Shown piece by piece: positions 38,701-49,597 of a stretch of 64,000 nucleotides of DNA (its first letter is position 1; the number at the start of each line of letters is the position of its first letter). Source of the stretch: Camarhynchus parvulus (taxonomy: Eukaryota; Chordata; Aves; Passeriformes; Thraupidae). The stretch spans positions 32,175,493 to 32,239,492 of the forward strand of contig NC_044573.1 in NCBI RefSeq assembly GCF_901933205.1. The letters are read 5' to 3'. The translations under genes and the position numbers were made by a program. The notes beneath the pieces were generated by a model. It searched no databases, was not told the origin of the DNA, and saw only the letters and a list, made by a program, of their open reading frames with translations.

Positions 38701-41700
38701 AGCTTTTGAGGTGTTTGACCGTGAATCCAATAAAACCGTGGATGTCAGGTTTGTAAATATATTCACAAATATATTACAGAATCTCAATAGAGATAAACAG
38801 CTCCCTAAACTGGCATCTGTATTACCAGAAAATGTAATAGAAACAGTTCTTTTGGCCCTGTTTGGACAAGTATGTTTGTAGTGGGTTGACCTTGGATGGA
38901 TGCCTAAAAATTCCTGGATGCTTTAATTCTGGTATTTTTAAAGTTTGACTATTTGACAGTGCTACTTGAACTTAATTTTAACATAAACATTCATACTTGT
39001 GTAACTTATGTTATAAAATGGATAAATCTCGTGTTTATGTCTCAGGGAGGAGGTTCTGAGGTTATAAGCTGTTGTCATGAAAGTTTACTGGAGTAGTTTT
39101 TTATATTTACAATTTACTATTTCCAAAGAATATCCTTTTAATTATAAATCAGTTATTGAGTAGAAATGCTACAATGGAGTGTGAGAACTGGTGAAATTGT
39201 TGTCATTAGACATTCTGCATGAAGACAAATTGAAAAACATATTTAAACATTTCTAACAGCTTTTCTACATTACAGAGAGGAATGGGAGATGCAAAATATT
39301 TATGTGATACTTGTAGCAATGCATGCTTACTAATGGCTCTAAATTTAAGAAATTGCAGGTATTTCATAGAAGTAATGTTTTTTCAGCTATACCCGATGGG
39401 GAGAATATCAGGATATGTGTCCATGCTTAGTATAGTTGTTGTTCCCTTGTTCATAGGGCTCTGTAGGGGAGAGTGATCTCTTACATCTCCTGGTCCGTGC
39501 CCAGGGAGGAGCCTGATGCCCGGGGCTGTCCTGGTGCCCCCTGGTGTCCTGCTCCTGGCTGGGCAGTAGGATGGCCCTGGCTGCCCAGCCCGGCGCAGAG
39601 CCCCCACCAGTTCCACCCCCAGCCCTCACTGCATCATGGCATACTCACTGCTTGTTTGTTTGCCAGTTATATCTGCAGTCTTGGCTAAACAGCTCAAGAA
39701 CTTTCTCCACTTCTTACTCCATTATATATGGATGTGCGGCTTGGGAGCGTGTTGCAGCAATGGAATGATACAAGTGGACTCTTTTAAAAATGTATTCAGA
39801 CAGGGGACATCCAAAAGTCTATTTTATGTGGTAAATGCACAATTTCACATTAAATTTTTTGTAGTACAGATAGAGACAATGAACAAAAACTGATTGTCTA
39901 ATTATTCCTAGGTTCATATTGCAGGGCTGTATCACAAATGGGATTATTAATGGCTGATTATCTTGTATCAGAAGGTGGCAGCACAGCACAATTCTTAACC
40001 ACAATTGTAGCTGTATCAGTATTAATGCCTGAAATATCAGATATCCATGAAGAATGAAAAATTATACTGATTTGACAGGCCAACATTGGTATTCCATGAC
40101 TCCTAGTACAAATTAGTAAGAAATTAAGCACGAGGAAGATGGTATTTTTTCATGCATATTTCATGTCCCTCAGTCAAGGACTTTTGTGATATTGCAAATC
40201 TTGTCACTGAAAGTGTTATATGCAATGTGAAAACCATGACCCAAAATTTTCATTGCATCTGTGTTACAAAACTTGTATGATCATAACCTTGGTTTTTAAC
40301 CATCGTTTCGTATTCTAGTAACTACACAGCAGAAACTGCAGCTGCTGAACTAAGTGAGAGAAAGGGTCTGGGAGCAAAATAGTTTCCTATCAGGTCCTTT
40401 AAATATTACCAAATGGGTCCTGACTTTTTTTACCAGAAGAACTTCAAGCAACATCCTCGTGCCGGCATGCAGGCAGAGTGCCAGATAGAGCATCCAGCAG
40501 TGCCAGATTTTGCAGACTCTTCTAGGGTCTGACTTACCTCAGTCACATCACAGTTCTGCTGGGTGTGAGTGAAGTGAGGCAGGAGGATGATGGCAGCATT
40601 CCCATCCCTGGCAGTCTGTGAGAGCAGAAATAGTGTGGGACAACAAGGAGGCAGGATTTGTGTTGGATGTGACTCTGGTGGAGGCAGGGAATAGTTACAA
40701 GTAGCTGGAAAATATGAGGGAGTGCAGGAGTGAGAACAACAAATGCAATATTATACTAGAAATAGGATGCATGGACAAGGATTATGTCTAAATAAGTGAC
40801 CTCCCTGAGGCCATTGGCCATTCATACCCACAGGGCAGGGTCATTTGAGTAGATGGTTTCATTTCAGACCACATGGATGTGTGGAATTGGGTTTTGCTCT
40901 GTAACTTGTTTTGTGCAGCCAGTCTTTTTCTCTCTTTTGTCTATTGTAGTGCTTCTCACGTTTTCAGTCAGAATGGGAACTCCTTGGGACCTGTCTGAGG
41001 AGGTCATAGACTTATAATTTTGCATATGCTTGGTGTGCTACATTCAGGGCTTTACTGTTGTAAGAACATTTTACAAAGATCATTCCTCCTTGTATCTACC
41101 ATTTTTATTAGGCAATCTGATTTTTGCACAAAATGGAAAAATTTACCACTGGTCAAGATGAAGGAACCATAGAGGTTTGGATCATGGGAATCACCAGCAC
41201 TGTGAATAGATATTCAAATGTGCTTAAATTTTGGTGTTGTTGAATTGAATTTTAAGTCACAAGCTATATTAATGCTTCTGTTATTTTGTTCTTAATCCTA
41301 CCATAAGTCTCATTAAAGCTTTATTACAGCCTTAGAATAATTTTGTTTCTAGTCTGTGACGTTGTTCATCTTAGACTACTTTGAGGCATTGCCAGTTTGG
41401 TCAGAATTCTATTTAGAGCCTCAGAACAGCTGCAGCAGGTTCAGCAGTAAATGCAAGCTATGAATATATTTACAGCATAAACAGAGTGGTGATAAGCCAC
41501 TTTGTTGCTCTGTTTGACCCCCTGACAGCACAGCATGAACACAGCAGGGCTGCCTTCTTCCTCACCTTTTGTAATTGTTCTTTAATGCAGTTAGAATTTG
41601 CATCTTTATAGCATTTAATGGAAGTATGTATTTTATTTGTTACTTTGCATTTCAGTAGATTTCCAAGTGATTTGTTAACTACATATATATAGACTTTACT

Positions 41701-41991
41701 GAAAAGAAGCATTACAATTAGAGAACAGCAATGTAAAAGTAACTTGCATACAGTACAGTGCAACACAATAGTAAAGAATCTTTTTGGGAAATTGCAAGAA
41801 CAATTTCAAGGAGCTTCAGAATATTTTATGTCTGAAAAAGTAGACATTACTTATTGAGACATCATCTTAAAATTCTACATAGATTTTCTTGTCTGCCTTT
41901 ATGTGCACAGTCCTATATGCAAGCTCTGAATTGGGATATGTATTGTCAACAGTATTGTGTTGCAGACTTATAAAGAAAGATGTTTTCTTTT

Positions 41992-42079
<88 letters not shown>

Positions 42080-45000
42080 TTCTTTTTCTTTTCTTTTCTT
42101 TTCTTTTCTTTTCTTTTCTTTTCTTTTCTTTTCTTTTCTTTTCTTTTCTTTTCTTTTCTTTTCTTTTCTTTTCTTTTCTTTTCTTTTCTTTTCTTTTCTT
42201 TTCTTTTCTTTTCTTTTCTTTTCTTTTCTTTTCTTTTCTTTTCTTTTCTTTTCTTTTCTTTTCCTTCTTCCTCCCCTCTCCCTCTCCTCTCCCTCTCCTC
42301 TTTTTCTCTTCTCTTTCAGGGAGATTGGTTGCATTGTCAGGTCACTGGGTTGCTTCCCAACTGAGGCAGAAGTACAGGAACTGCTTGAAAAGGTAAATGT
42401 TTACGTCTGTTGTATTTTTCCATCTTCAACTTGCACAAGTTTGGCCATTCTGCCTTGCTGAATGGGAAACCTAAGCTCTTTTTCCAGATGTTGGAAGTGT
42501 CATGGAAGTGTCATGGAAGTGTTTCCAGCAGACAGACAGTCTTGTAGGTTGCCCGGAAGCAAATCTTTAGGCTGATGAGGTTGATGATGTTGATGGGTTA
42601 AAATGAGGAGTCTTGGACTCTTTTTACCCAAAAGGGGACTATGACACTGTGCCAAGGTGGAGGGACATTTATAGAAAATGGAGGAAAAACTGACTGATGA
42701 AAAAGAATGTCCTAAACCTCACTCAGATATCCAAACTCGAACCATCTCACTCTTCTGGACATGCCATGGAAACACATTGCAGGGTTAGGTAATAAAAATT
42801 AGTTCTTGAGCAAGTGTTAAAATGATACATCACATTCAAAAAATACCCAGAGGGAAAGCCTGCCATTTTTTGATCTAGGTCCTGTTATTGCTATCTTATA
42901 ACCAGACCTTTGAACATTCTATCCTTCATGAGGTCTTTCTCAGCCTTGAGATTTCTGAGTTATAGTTGAGAATCTTTTCTTACTTGATTGCATAAGCTTG
43001 TAAATCAGGCTTCAGAACATAAAACATCACAAGACCTAGTGGTCCTCTCCTTCTCCCAGTGATAGGCAGTGGTAAGGTAAAGAAATTAATTACATTTCTC
43101 CACAGTCTTTTTCTACACTAATTTTTGTCTCCTTACATCATGCTTGTAATAGAAAAGTGGTGTGTGGGTGCCTTGGCATGGTGTGATTAATAAATGGGAC
43201 AAAGAAGTGGGAAAAAGACTTCACACTCTTTTTGCAAATGGGCATGCTGCTTTAAGGAGCGGACAGTGCTGGAGCTGAGAGTAAGGGGTAAGGATTTTTC
43301 TCCTTTTCATGTATAGGTCAGGAAACTGGGAATTTATGTCTCCTACTGTTTTCTTCTTGCTAAAACAAAAATTTGGATAATTGCAGTAGTAGTCTCTCCT
43401 CACTAGGCTTGTCTGGCCTCTTGTAGATCTGAATTTAGTGTGAGGAGTCTTGCACTAAGTCTTGTGAAAATGATGCAGTTGATTCAGATGAGGAAGTGCA
43501 AAGAACCACTAGAGGAGAAAGCTCTTTTAACACTATTCTGCAATCTGTCTGCTCTGGTTCTGTACTCTCAGAACCAGATTGTCCCAGCTCCCACTGACAA
43601 ACAAGACAAAATGGAAAGATAAATGATGGTGCTTAATATAGATGATATTTTTAGTGTCCCACAGTGACTTTTCTTAAGAGCAAATGAACAGTGCAACTCT
43701 TCACTGAAGATACAGATTTGAGTAATGGGGATCCTTTGACAACCCCATTCAAGTCTAGGAGAATTTAAGGCCTGCCTCATCCTCTGGAAGAGATTCTACT
43801 TACTTCCCCCCCCCCCCAGTTTTCAAAATCACTCAAAAAATGTGAGATAAGTAATACATAAAAAGTACAGTGCAATATAGCCATGAGGTAGAAGATTCTT
43901 GAGGTACAACAGTGTAACATGTATGAAAATGCTGATTGTAAGAATATTAAAGCACAAATACTGCAAGAAGAAAGAATACATTCAGAGTGATGGTTAGCCT
44001 TAAAGAACACTGCACTGGAAAATAAATAGCAAATAATGTTTCATGGTGCCTGTAAATGAAACTTTGGCATAGATTTTGTACCAGAAGAATGCTGTCTTCT
44101 TGTGGAACCCTTCATATATTATGATAATCACAAACATATCTTAATTTATGTAAGATGCCACTAAAATTAGCTGTGGTAATACCATTTTATCTTAATCTAG
44201 GTAAGGTAAAAATTGTATCTGTTAGCCAGTTTGTAACCAAGCTATTTCCCCAGCACTGTTGCTCATTGTGAGCTGTGTTTAATTTCCGTTTCTCACTGCT
44301 TGTGTCTCTGTCATCTCATCTTCCTATTAGCCTTCTTGCTAAACTAGCACATGCTCCCATCACGTTACTCATACCTGCAAAACCAGCATTCATATAATTA
44401 TGTTATCTCTATAAATTATCATATAATGTTTCTTGTATTGCCTTATACTCAATTCTGTACTTAATATCATATCTCTAGGCCTACTTACAAAGATAAGATT
44501 AAATGCTAAATCTAGAGATGGTGGAAACTTACCTAAGGGTTACTACAATGCCTGGAGTTCAGTACAGTTCTCTGCCTGGTAACTCTGGAAGATGTTTTTG
44601 TTTCTTTGTGTTTCAAGTACCCCAATGTTATGGCTGGGAGAACAGAGATACAAAACATAATAGGTGCTACAATACAGTTGTTATGGGAGATGTGGATGTG
44701 CCCAAAGGAAAGAAATTGAGTGAAACTCAGGGAGTCTGAACAAGCAAATATTGTTACTGTGAAAAGAGGAGGAAATACAGAAAAAGGAAAACATCAGTGA
44801 GAAATGTGATGTAGAACAGGAGTGAGCATGAGGAAAAGTAAGAAGTGGTAGAGATGGGATTAATTTTAACTGCTCAGGATGCTACTGGTTCTATTGACAC
44901 TCAGAATGGAAGCTGTTTGTTCCACTTCAGAGGAAGCTGAGGTTGCTGATCACCTCCCAGGACAAGGTTTTGCCAGGTGTTTTGTTACATCTTTTCAATC

Positions 45001-48000
45001 AAGCAAGCAGCAAAACAAGTGATTCTGTAATGGTGAAAGATTCCATTTGGTTTAGAATGAAGCACGCAACATCTTCATTTCCTTGCTGAAGATCCTTTCT
45101 GCTAGGCTCACCAAATAGAAGAGAAAATGTGTTTTTTCAAGCCAGTTTCCACTCCAAAGCAGCAAAATGGCTGTCTTCTCTTAGCACCCAACCCCTTTCC
45201 AGAACACTGGAAAAGAGCATGCAGCAGCAGTTGCAGCTTTCCATTTAAGCAACTGGATGTATCAGGAACTGCCCCAGCTCTGACCCAGCTCCCAGGAGGA
45301 AGATTCCTTGCTAAGTTTTTCCTGGCTCAGTTAGAAGATTTCAAATCAGTGCCTGTTTGAGTTTTCTTTCAATCTCAGCTGTGTCTCAGGGGGCTTAGCA
45401 AGGTGTTGCTGCTGCCATATGAGACCTCAAGGCATGCATCCAGTTTCAACACAGACAGGAACAGGCTAGCTCAATTAACAGGGCTCCTTTTGGGAGCAAA
45501 ACTTAAAATTTTCAGGGAAGAGGTGCACCGCAATGACAGAGCAGTTTTTACCATGTTGCTTATCTCCTGTGAAGTATAGGAATGCAGTGAGTGTGCTGCT
45601 AGAAGTCCCCAGTGCTTTGGGACTAATTTGTTTCCTTTTTTGGGTAGCATTTTATAGGCTGCCTTATGGCTGTTTTGGTCCTGACTCAGTCTGCCTGCCT
45701 CTCTGGTCCTTCCCCTGACAACTCTCTTTAACTTTCTTTCATGAAACATGAAAGCAACAAATTCCATCATTAAGGTGCACTTGACTGGAGCTATATCCAA
45801 GCTAGCCAGTTAAATATGCCCAGAAACATCCTTGGGTGTTGAAGCCAGCAGGCACAGAGCAGCTCATGCCCACCCTGGTAAATGCTTTATGCAGAGGGGC
45901 TGCACCAAGCATCCTGCTGGGGAGAAGTCCTTAAGGTCCAAGCCAGAATCTGCTGGGGGAAATGTTGGGTGGCACAGTTCAAAATCATGCCAATGAAACG
46001 TGCTCATGGTTTGCTGTAATGAGTGTTCATATTACACTGCTTGGGAATGCTCCAGATCCTGATAGACTTTACTAGTATGAGTTCAGCCTGAATGTTTAAA
46101 CCTCTGCTGAGTTATTGTGGCAGATAAGATCAGTTGCTTGGTGTCTGGTTCCTTTGCATGAATGGTTTTGAAGCACAAGAGGGCAATATTGAGTTGCTGC
46201 AAATGTCTAATAGCAGATCTGTATTTCCCTGGGATATTAGCTCTTCCTTGAATCTCTTTCTATTTGATCACAAGCCTTTCACTCAGATGTTATGGTGCCA
46301 TATGATATTGAAGACCTGATATAAATATTCAAAGTCTAATGCTGTAATTTTCATGCAGGGATCACCCCAATTTTCTGGTTTTTGGTTTAGTTTGCTAATG
46401 AGTCATATGCCCTGTCACACTTAAGTTTTATTTTTAGATAGAAGTAGAAGAACCAGGTGGATTTGTTCATTTGGAACATTTTCTTCCAGTGATGACAAAA
46501 GTTCTACTTGACAGAAGGTAATGGAAAGTGAATTTTATGTGTCTGTAGTTTATTCCAGATTGAGAGGGTTGATTCTGAAAAGCATATCTACAGAAATTTT
46601 ATGTAACTGGAAGGAGTATAGATCTTCTTTGTAATTTAAACTCATTTTACATTAGCTATATAGATTTTGTTTCAAAATTAGTTCATCTACATTAAATTAT
46701 GTTGTACTGATGATATAAATAATACCAGCTTATAATCATAATTGTGATAGTATATAGCTTTTGTATTTCTAATTGGAATCAGAATTGCTCTTCAACACAC
46801 TTTGTGTATCTCTGAAATATTTTGTATGCAGATTAAGGTCATAACTATTGCTTTCTCTGAACATAGGAGTTACAGTTACTGAGAAGCACAGAGTGTTTCA
46901 GTGTATTTTAAAAAGTTGTGTAAACAATTTGTGTCTTAAAATGACTGCCAGGTACAGCTGAATGTATACAATTAGCACTCTAAACGACTGCTGACCTAAA
47001 AGTGGTCACAGAGGTGCATAGAAGTCTTTGCACATACACAGGGACTTGCGCTATTTTGACATTTTGCACTAAAGCAAGATAATTTACAAGTTTATTTTCA
47101 TTTTAAATATGGTCATCAAGGCTTTTGAGAAACTCAGTCTTGTCCAGTCCTGAGAAGTTATTTTGCACACCGAGGGCCTTTGGTAAGAGGGTGTTCTACA
47201 CATGAAGTAGCTGTGGCTCCGCACTGGTGTTCACCCTTTCACAAAATGATGCCTTGCTGCTCTGGGCTCTCCTCCTCCTCGTCTACACTCCCTTCATGCA
47301 AACTCAAACACACACACACACACACTCACACAGACAAAAACACCCCCTGCACTCTTTCCCGAGGCTAGTGGAGGCTTGTCAAGACCTTCTTCATCTTTTG
47401 GGGCACTGTGTCCATAGTTCACTTAAGCAACGGTACGTGAGATGTGGATCATAAAATCCAAGGCTTCTTCTTAGCACATTTGATTTTTAGATAGTGAAAG
47501 ACTGAGGCGGGTCCAGACAAAGCAGTCAAGCAGTTCCTCCCTGGATTCAGCTCCTTCTCTTTAGTATTCTGGGGGTTTGGTGGGAGCCTGCTGGGCTATG
47601 GAAAGTCTCCATTGCTGCACTGAGCTTGTTTTCCTGCTCTGAAATCAAGCATGCATATGCATGCACAAACGTGCCCAGTTCTCCCCTCTCTCTGAAATTG
47701 TTAGTGACAGACCTTTTATAGCTACCAGCCTCCTTTGCTCATCATCAGCTCATTAGGCTGCCCAAGTCCCACTAGGTGATCTGTTGCCTAGCTACCAGCC
47801 TACCTGGACAAAACTTTGTTTTCTTGGTTTGTCCATTTCTATTCAGTGCATTGGCTTTGTAGAATGATTCATCTGTTGCTGATTCCTACTAACCCACCAA
47901 GCCAGCCCAGACATGCAGAAGACATTCATCTGGCTCCTCAGCACAAGGGAAATTAAACAGTAGTACAACAAAAGATGTAAGAGTTAAATACATGGACAGT

Positions 48001-49504
48001 TCCAAAAGGTCAGGCTGCAATTAAATGTTTGATAGACAAAACTTAGTAAATTCTCATGGAATATAAGCCTTTCTTTCCCTTAGTACTCGTATTTAGTTTT
48101 TTCAGAACACTGGCAGACAGTAACTTAACTTTTCTGATTCCATGGTTTCAGATTCCGACCTATTCCAGAAGATGTTATTCTACATGCATTTGAGGTCTGT
48201 ATATCTGTAAATATTCAAGTACATAATTGCTGGTAGAAGAAGTTGCTGCTTTTTGATACAATAAGCTTAAAACCACAAGATTTATTCTTTTTCTTTAAAG
48301 GCTTTGGATGAGAATAAGTGTGGATATATTACCAAAGACGACCTGGTCAAACATTTGACTGAAGGAGGTAATATGACTTGTGTAATATCAGTGTTTAAGT
48401 AAAAAGCATTACATATGTATATGGCACCTTGAGGTCCTTACCCTGCAGGCCAAAACCTGCAGGAGTAGATACATTGTCTTCAAACAATGCTGTTGCTGTG
48501 ATGAGTGGCTGCAGACTAGGACATTTCACTGGTCAGTGATGCAGGGAAAGAGCATTTATCTGCCTGCTTGCAGACATTATAGAATAGAGATTTTTATTCT
48601 TATCCTTATTTGTAATTCAGTCATGTCTGGATATTTTGTGATTCTGTGCACACCTCTGTGCTCACTAAGTATGGGACTCTTTTGCTGTCCTGTAAAATTG
48701 CAGCTTAAATTTCCGGATGTTTCAGTGGTTTCAGGGCTCATTCATTCTTACATTATCTTGATCTTAATTCTAGAGCTGCATGCAAACAAAGAGATTCAAA
48801 GACGAGATTTAAGTTGTACATTCTGTAATCCTCAATATCTCTTGAAGAGCCTGCTTTGCTTGTGTGGCTGACTCATGCCCACCTGCCTCATGTTCAAAAG
48901 GGTGTACAGGTTTTGTGCAAGACCTAGCATCAGATGGTAACCTGGTTCTCTGAGGGATGAAGTAGACCATCAACAGCTTTGAAGAGAAAAACCAGAATTC
49001 TTTCATGATGTGAATACCAGTGCAAGGAGAGCGAAATGAGAGATAATAATTCTAATGTACACAGGAGAAAAAAAATGACAAAAATGGTTGTTTCAAAATC
49101 CATGGCAGAGAAGAACAGGCTGTTTTGGTGTCTGTGAACTAGAAGATCAGATAGATCCAGATCCTCTGTCTCCTTCCTTTTAGACTGGCTCACTTGGTGT
49201 GTAGGACTTATTTTGGCAAAACAGAAGGAATAAGATACTTAGTTTTGTTCCTTTTCTCCTCTGTTTGAGAATCAAAAGGAGATCCTTTCAAGTGAAAGGC
49301 AGCAGAATTTGCCAGTCCTTATAAGGATACTTACCAAGATAAAATGTTATTCTGTGCTGTCTTTCAGGTGAGCCCTTTACTCAGGAGGAAATGGAGGACA
49401 TGCTTGCTGTTGCTCTAGATCCAGTAACAGATACTCTTCACTACAGAGATTACCGTACAAAGCTGATAGTAGATGAAACCAAGACCTTCCCTTTTAATGT
49501 CTGA
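20734..49504 (+). CDS. EFCAB2: EFCAB2 (DRC8), complete seven-exon coding sequence, 170 aa
   Basis: EF-hand calcium-binding domain protein 2, known as DRC8, a small calmodulin-like subunit of the nexin-dynein regulatory complex in motile cilia and flagella (family knowledge). Coding exons are 20734-20761, 38664-38748, 42320-42392, 46438-46517, 48152-48194, 48301-48367 and 49368-49504, totalling 513 nt including the stop. EF-hand 1 (loop 28-39) keeps acidic or polar ligands D28, E30, N32, T34, D36 and E39, so it may bind calcium, although the usual Gly at loop position 6 is Lys. EF-hand 3 (loop 106-117) keeps D106, N108 and G111 but has Cys110 and Asp117 in place of the usual ligand and Glu. 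EF-hands 2 (about 64-75) and 4 (about 143-154) are degenerate. Strong human-like stretches are EAFEVFD, RSLGC.PTE, RPIPEDV and GEPF.QEEME. The C terminus extends about eight residues beyond the VDE that ends the human protein as I recall it. The start is set by its CpG-island location and human-like N terminus. Confidence 0.95.
20810..20836 (+). other. G-quadruplex motif at the start of intron 1
   Basis: Five runs of three to five G are separated by uniform CC loops on the sense strand (GGG-CC-GGGGG-CC-GGG-CC-GGGGG-CC-GGG). This is a textbook G4-forming pattern, 49 bp downstream of the exon 1 donor. Confidence 0.8.
20959..21056. repeat. Compound CA / TG microsatellite
   Basis: CA-rich DNA (20959-21013) switches to TG-rich DNA (21014-21056) around an ACGTGCGT centre. 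The alternating purine-pyrimidine pattern favours Z-DNA, and the CA half can pair with the TG half as an imperfect hairpin. Confidence 0.85.
21062..21372 (+). mobile_element. CR1 LINE 3'-end copy with ORF2 C-terminal remnant
   Basis: Frame-wise translation gives FPLVPSDKTRGNSLKLC followed by RRRFFIQRVPGRWNRLPREV. These correspond to the C-terminal end of CR1 ORF2 (VPSD.TRGN...RLPREV), downstream of the reverse transcriptase domain. DNA such as GGAACAGGCTCCCCAGGGAAG is equally typical of CR1 3' ends, and the copy ends near TTGTTCTGTGATTTTAG, a diverged CR1 terminal repeat. It is heavily 5'-truncated and cannot move. Orientation is the same as EFCAB2. Confidence 0.88.
30136..30224 (+). repeat. 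A-rich patch ending in A19
   Basis: A run of AAAC/AACC-type units (30136-30180), a short spacer, then 19 consecutive A (30206-30224). It could be the tail of an old retroinsertion, but the upstream sequence was not recognised as any gene or SINE. Confidence 0.7.
32031..32072. repeat. 21-bp tandem duplication
   Basis: Two copies of an ATTATCTTATG(T)AAAGGAAAA unit, differing by a one-base indel. Confidence 0.85.
38664..38748 (+). CDS. EFCAB2: EFCAB2 coding exon 2 (first EF-hand)
   Basis: 85 nt, with acceptor TTTTTGCAG and donor CAG|GTTTGT (weak at intron positions 3-4). It encodes the entering helix and most of the loop of EF-hand 1 (residues 10-38). An open frame continues 132 nt into the intron, so reading without splicing would give a false 77-residue protein. 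Confidence 0.96.
39532..39550 (-). promoter_or_regulatory. CTCF-like binding motif
   Basis: TGGTGCCCCCTGGTGTCCT matches the reverse complement of the CTCF core consensus at 15 of 19 positions, including the invariant CCCCCTGGTG block, so the motif reads 5'-3' on the minus strand. It lies in a GC-rich patch inside otherwise AT-rich intron 2. The match is direct; occupancy is inferred. Confidence 0.55.
39557..39590. repeat. 10-bp GC-rich inverted repeat next to the CTCF-like motif
   Basis: GGCTGGGCAG (39557-39566) and CTGCCCAGCC (39581-39590) are perfect reverse complements with a 14-nt loop. Confidence 0.7.
41967..41971 (+). other. Candidate distant branch point for exon 3
   Basis: CTTAT matches the yUnAy branch consensus, with the adenosine at 41970. 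It is 349 nt from the last base of the exon 3 acceptor AG. The only AGs in between lie 4-9 nt downstream (41974-41975 and 41978-41979), close enough to the branch to be bypassed. Purely a prediction. Confidence 0.4.
41983..42317 (+). repeat. 335-nt purine-free microsatellite tract: (TTTC)n, (TTTTC)n, then CT-rich
   Basis: Every base from 41983 to 42317 on the sense strand is C or T. Roughly the first 90-95 bp are a TTTC tetranucleotide array (about 22 units). The next 180 bp are a TTTTC pentanucleotide array (about 36 units). The last 55 bp are mixed CCCTCT/CTCTTT. It ends directly in the AG of the EFCAB2 exon 3 acceptor. Unit counts may differ between individuals or be affected by assembly. 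Confidence 0.95.
42320..42392 (+). CDS. EFCAB2: EFCAB2 coding exon 3
   Basis: 73 nt, with acceptor TTTCAG and donor AAG|GTAAAT. It encodes residues 39-62, the exiting helix of EF-hand 1 and the REIG..VRSLGC.PTE segment conserved with human. The length is not a multiple of three, so skipping it would shift the frame. Its acceptor directly abuts a 335-nt purine-free microsatellite tract. Confidence 0.96.
42492..42522. repeat. Tandem 11-bp repeat TGGAAGTGTCA
   Basis: Two full copies and one nine-base partial copy. Small slippage product 100 bp downstream of exon 3. Confidence 0.85.
43806..43817. repeat. C12 homopolymer
   Basis: Twelve consecutive C; likely length-polymorphic or error-prone in sequencing. 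Confidence 0.85.
46438..46517 (+). CDS. EFCAB2: EFCAB2 coding exon 4
   Basis: 80 nt, with acceptor ATTTTTAG and donor AAG|GTAATG. It encodes residues 63-88, including the degenerate second EF-hand (GG.V..E.FLPVMT). Phases on both sides agree with the neighbouring exons. Confidence 0.95.
46518..48151 (+). other. EFCAB2 intron 4
   Basis: 1.63 kb. It contains a CA repeat at 47309-47336 and nothing else recognisable. Confidence 0.85.
47309..47336. repeat. (CA)n microsatellite
   Basis: About thirteen CA units with one CT interruption, in intron 4 of EFCAB2. Confidence 0.85.
48152..48194 (+). CDS. EFCAB2: EFCAB2 coding exon 5
   Basis: 43 nt, with acceptor GGTTTCAG and donor GAG|GTCTGT. It encodes the highly conserved FRPIPEDV..HAFE segment (residues 89-103) leading into EF-hand 3. 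It is separated from exon 6 by an intron of only 106 bp. Confidence 0.95.
48301..48367 (+). CDS. EFCAB2: EFCAB2 coding exon 6 (third EF-hand)
   Basis: 67 nt, with acceptor CTTTAAAG and donor GAG|GTAATA. It encodes the EF-hand 3 loop (D106 to D117) and exiting helix. Confidence 0.95.
48368..49367 (+). other. EFCAB2 intron 6
   Basis: 1.0 kb, no recognised feature. The open frames here are short and overlap on both strands. Confidence 0.85.
49368..49504 (+). CDS. EFCAB2: EFCAB2 coding exon 7 with stop
   Basis: Acceptor GTCTTTCAG; 137 nt to the TGA at 49502-49504. It encodes GEPFTQEEMEDML, the degenerate fourth EF-hand (LDPVTDTLHYRDY) and the C-terminal tail ending KTFPFNV. Confidence 0.95.
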
Positions 49505-49597
49505 GATGCCTTTTGGTAACAGCACCATGGCTTGATAGATAGTTGAAATATGTATTTTAAAGTATAACAAAGCTCAGCTTGTGACTTGGTGCTTACA

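Larger units (their letters stand above)
38749..42319 (+). other. EFCAB2 intron 2
   Basis: 3.57 kb. It contains an isolated GC-rich patch at about 39475-39625 with a CTCF-like motif and a 10-bp inverted repeat, then AT-rich sequence. It ends in the purine-free microsatellite tract at 41983-42317 that forms the whole polypyrimidine region of the exon 3 acceptor. Confidence 0.85.
42393..46437 (+). other. EFCAB2 intron 3
   Basis: 4.05 kb with no recognised gene. It contains a three-copy 11-bp tandem repeat (42492-42522) and a run of 12 C (43806-43817); the remainder appears unique. Confidence 0.8.

Noticed and set aside
38648..38881. Single-exon 77-residue protein starting at 38648
   Set aside because: Only 38664-38748 is coding. 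The frame upstream crosses the splice acceptor and the part after 38748 reads into intron 2 past a GT donor.
41867..42461. Phe/Leu/Ser-rich and Lys/Glu/Arg-rich frames over the TTTC/TTTTC array
   Set aside because: Translation of microsatellite DNA. Only 42320-42392 within it is real coding sequence.
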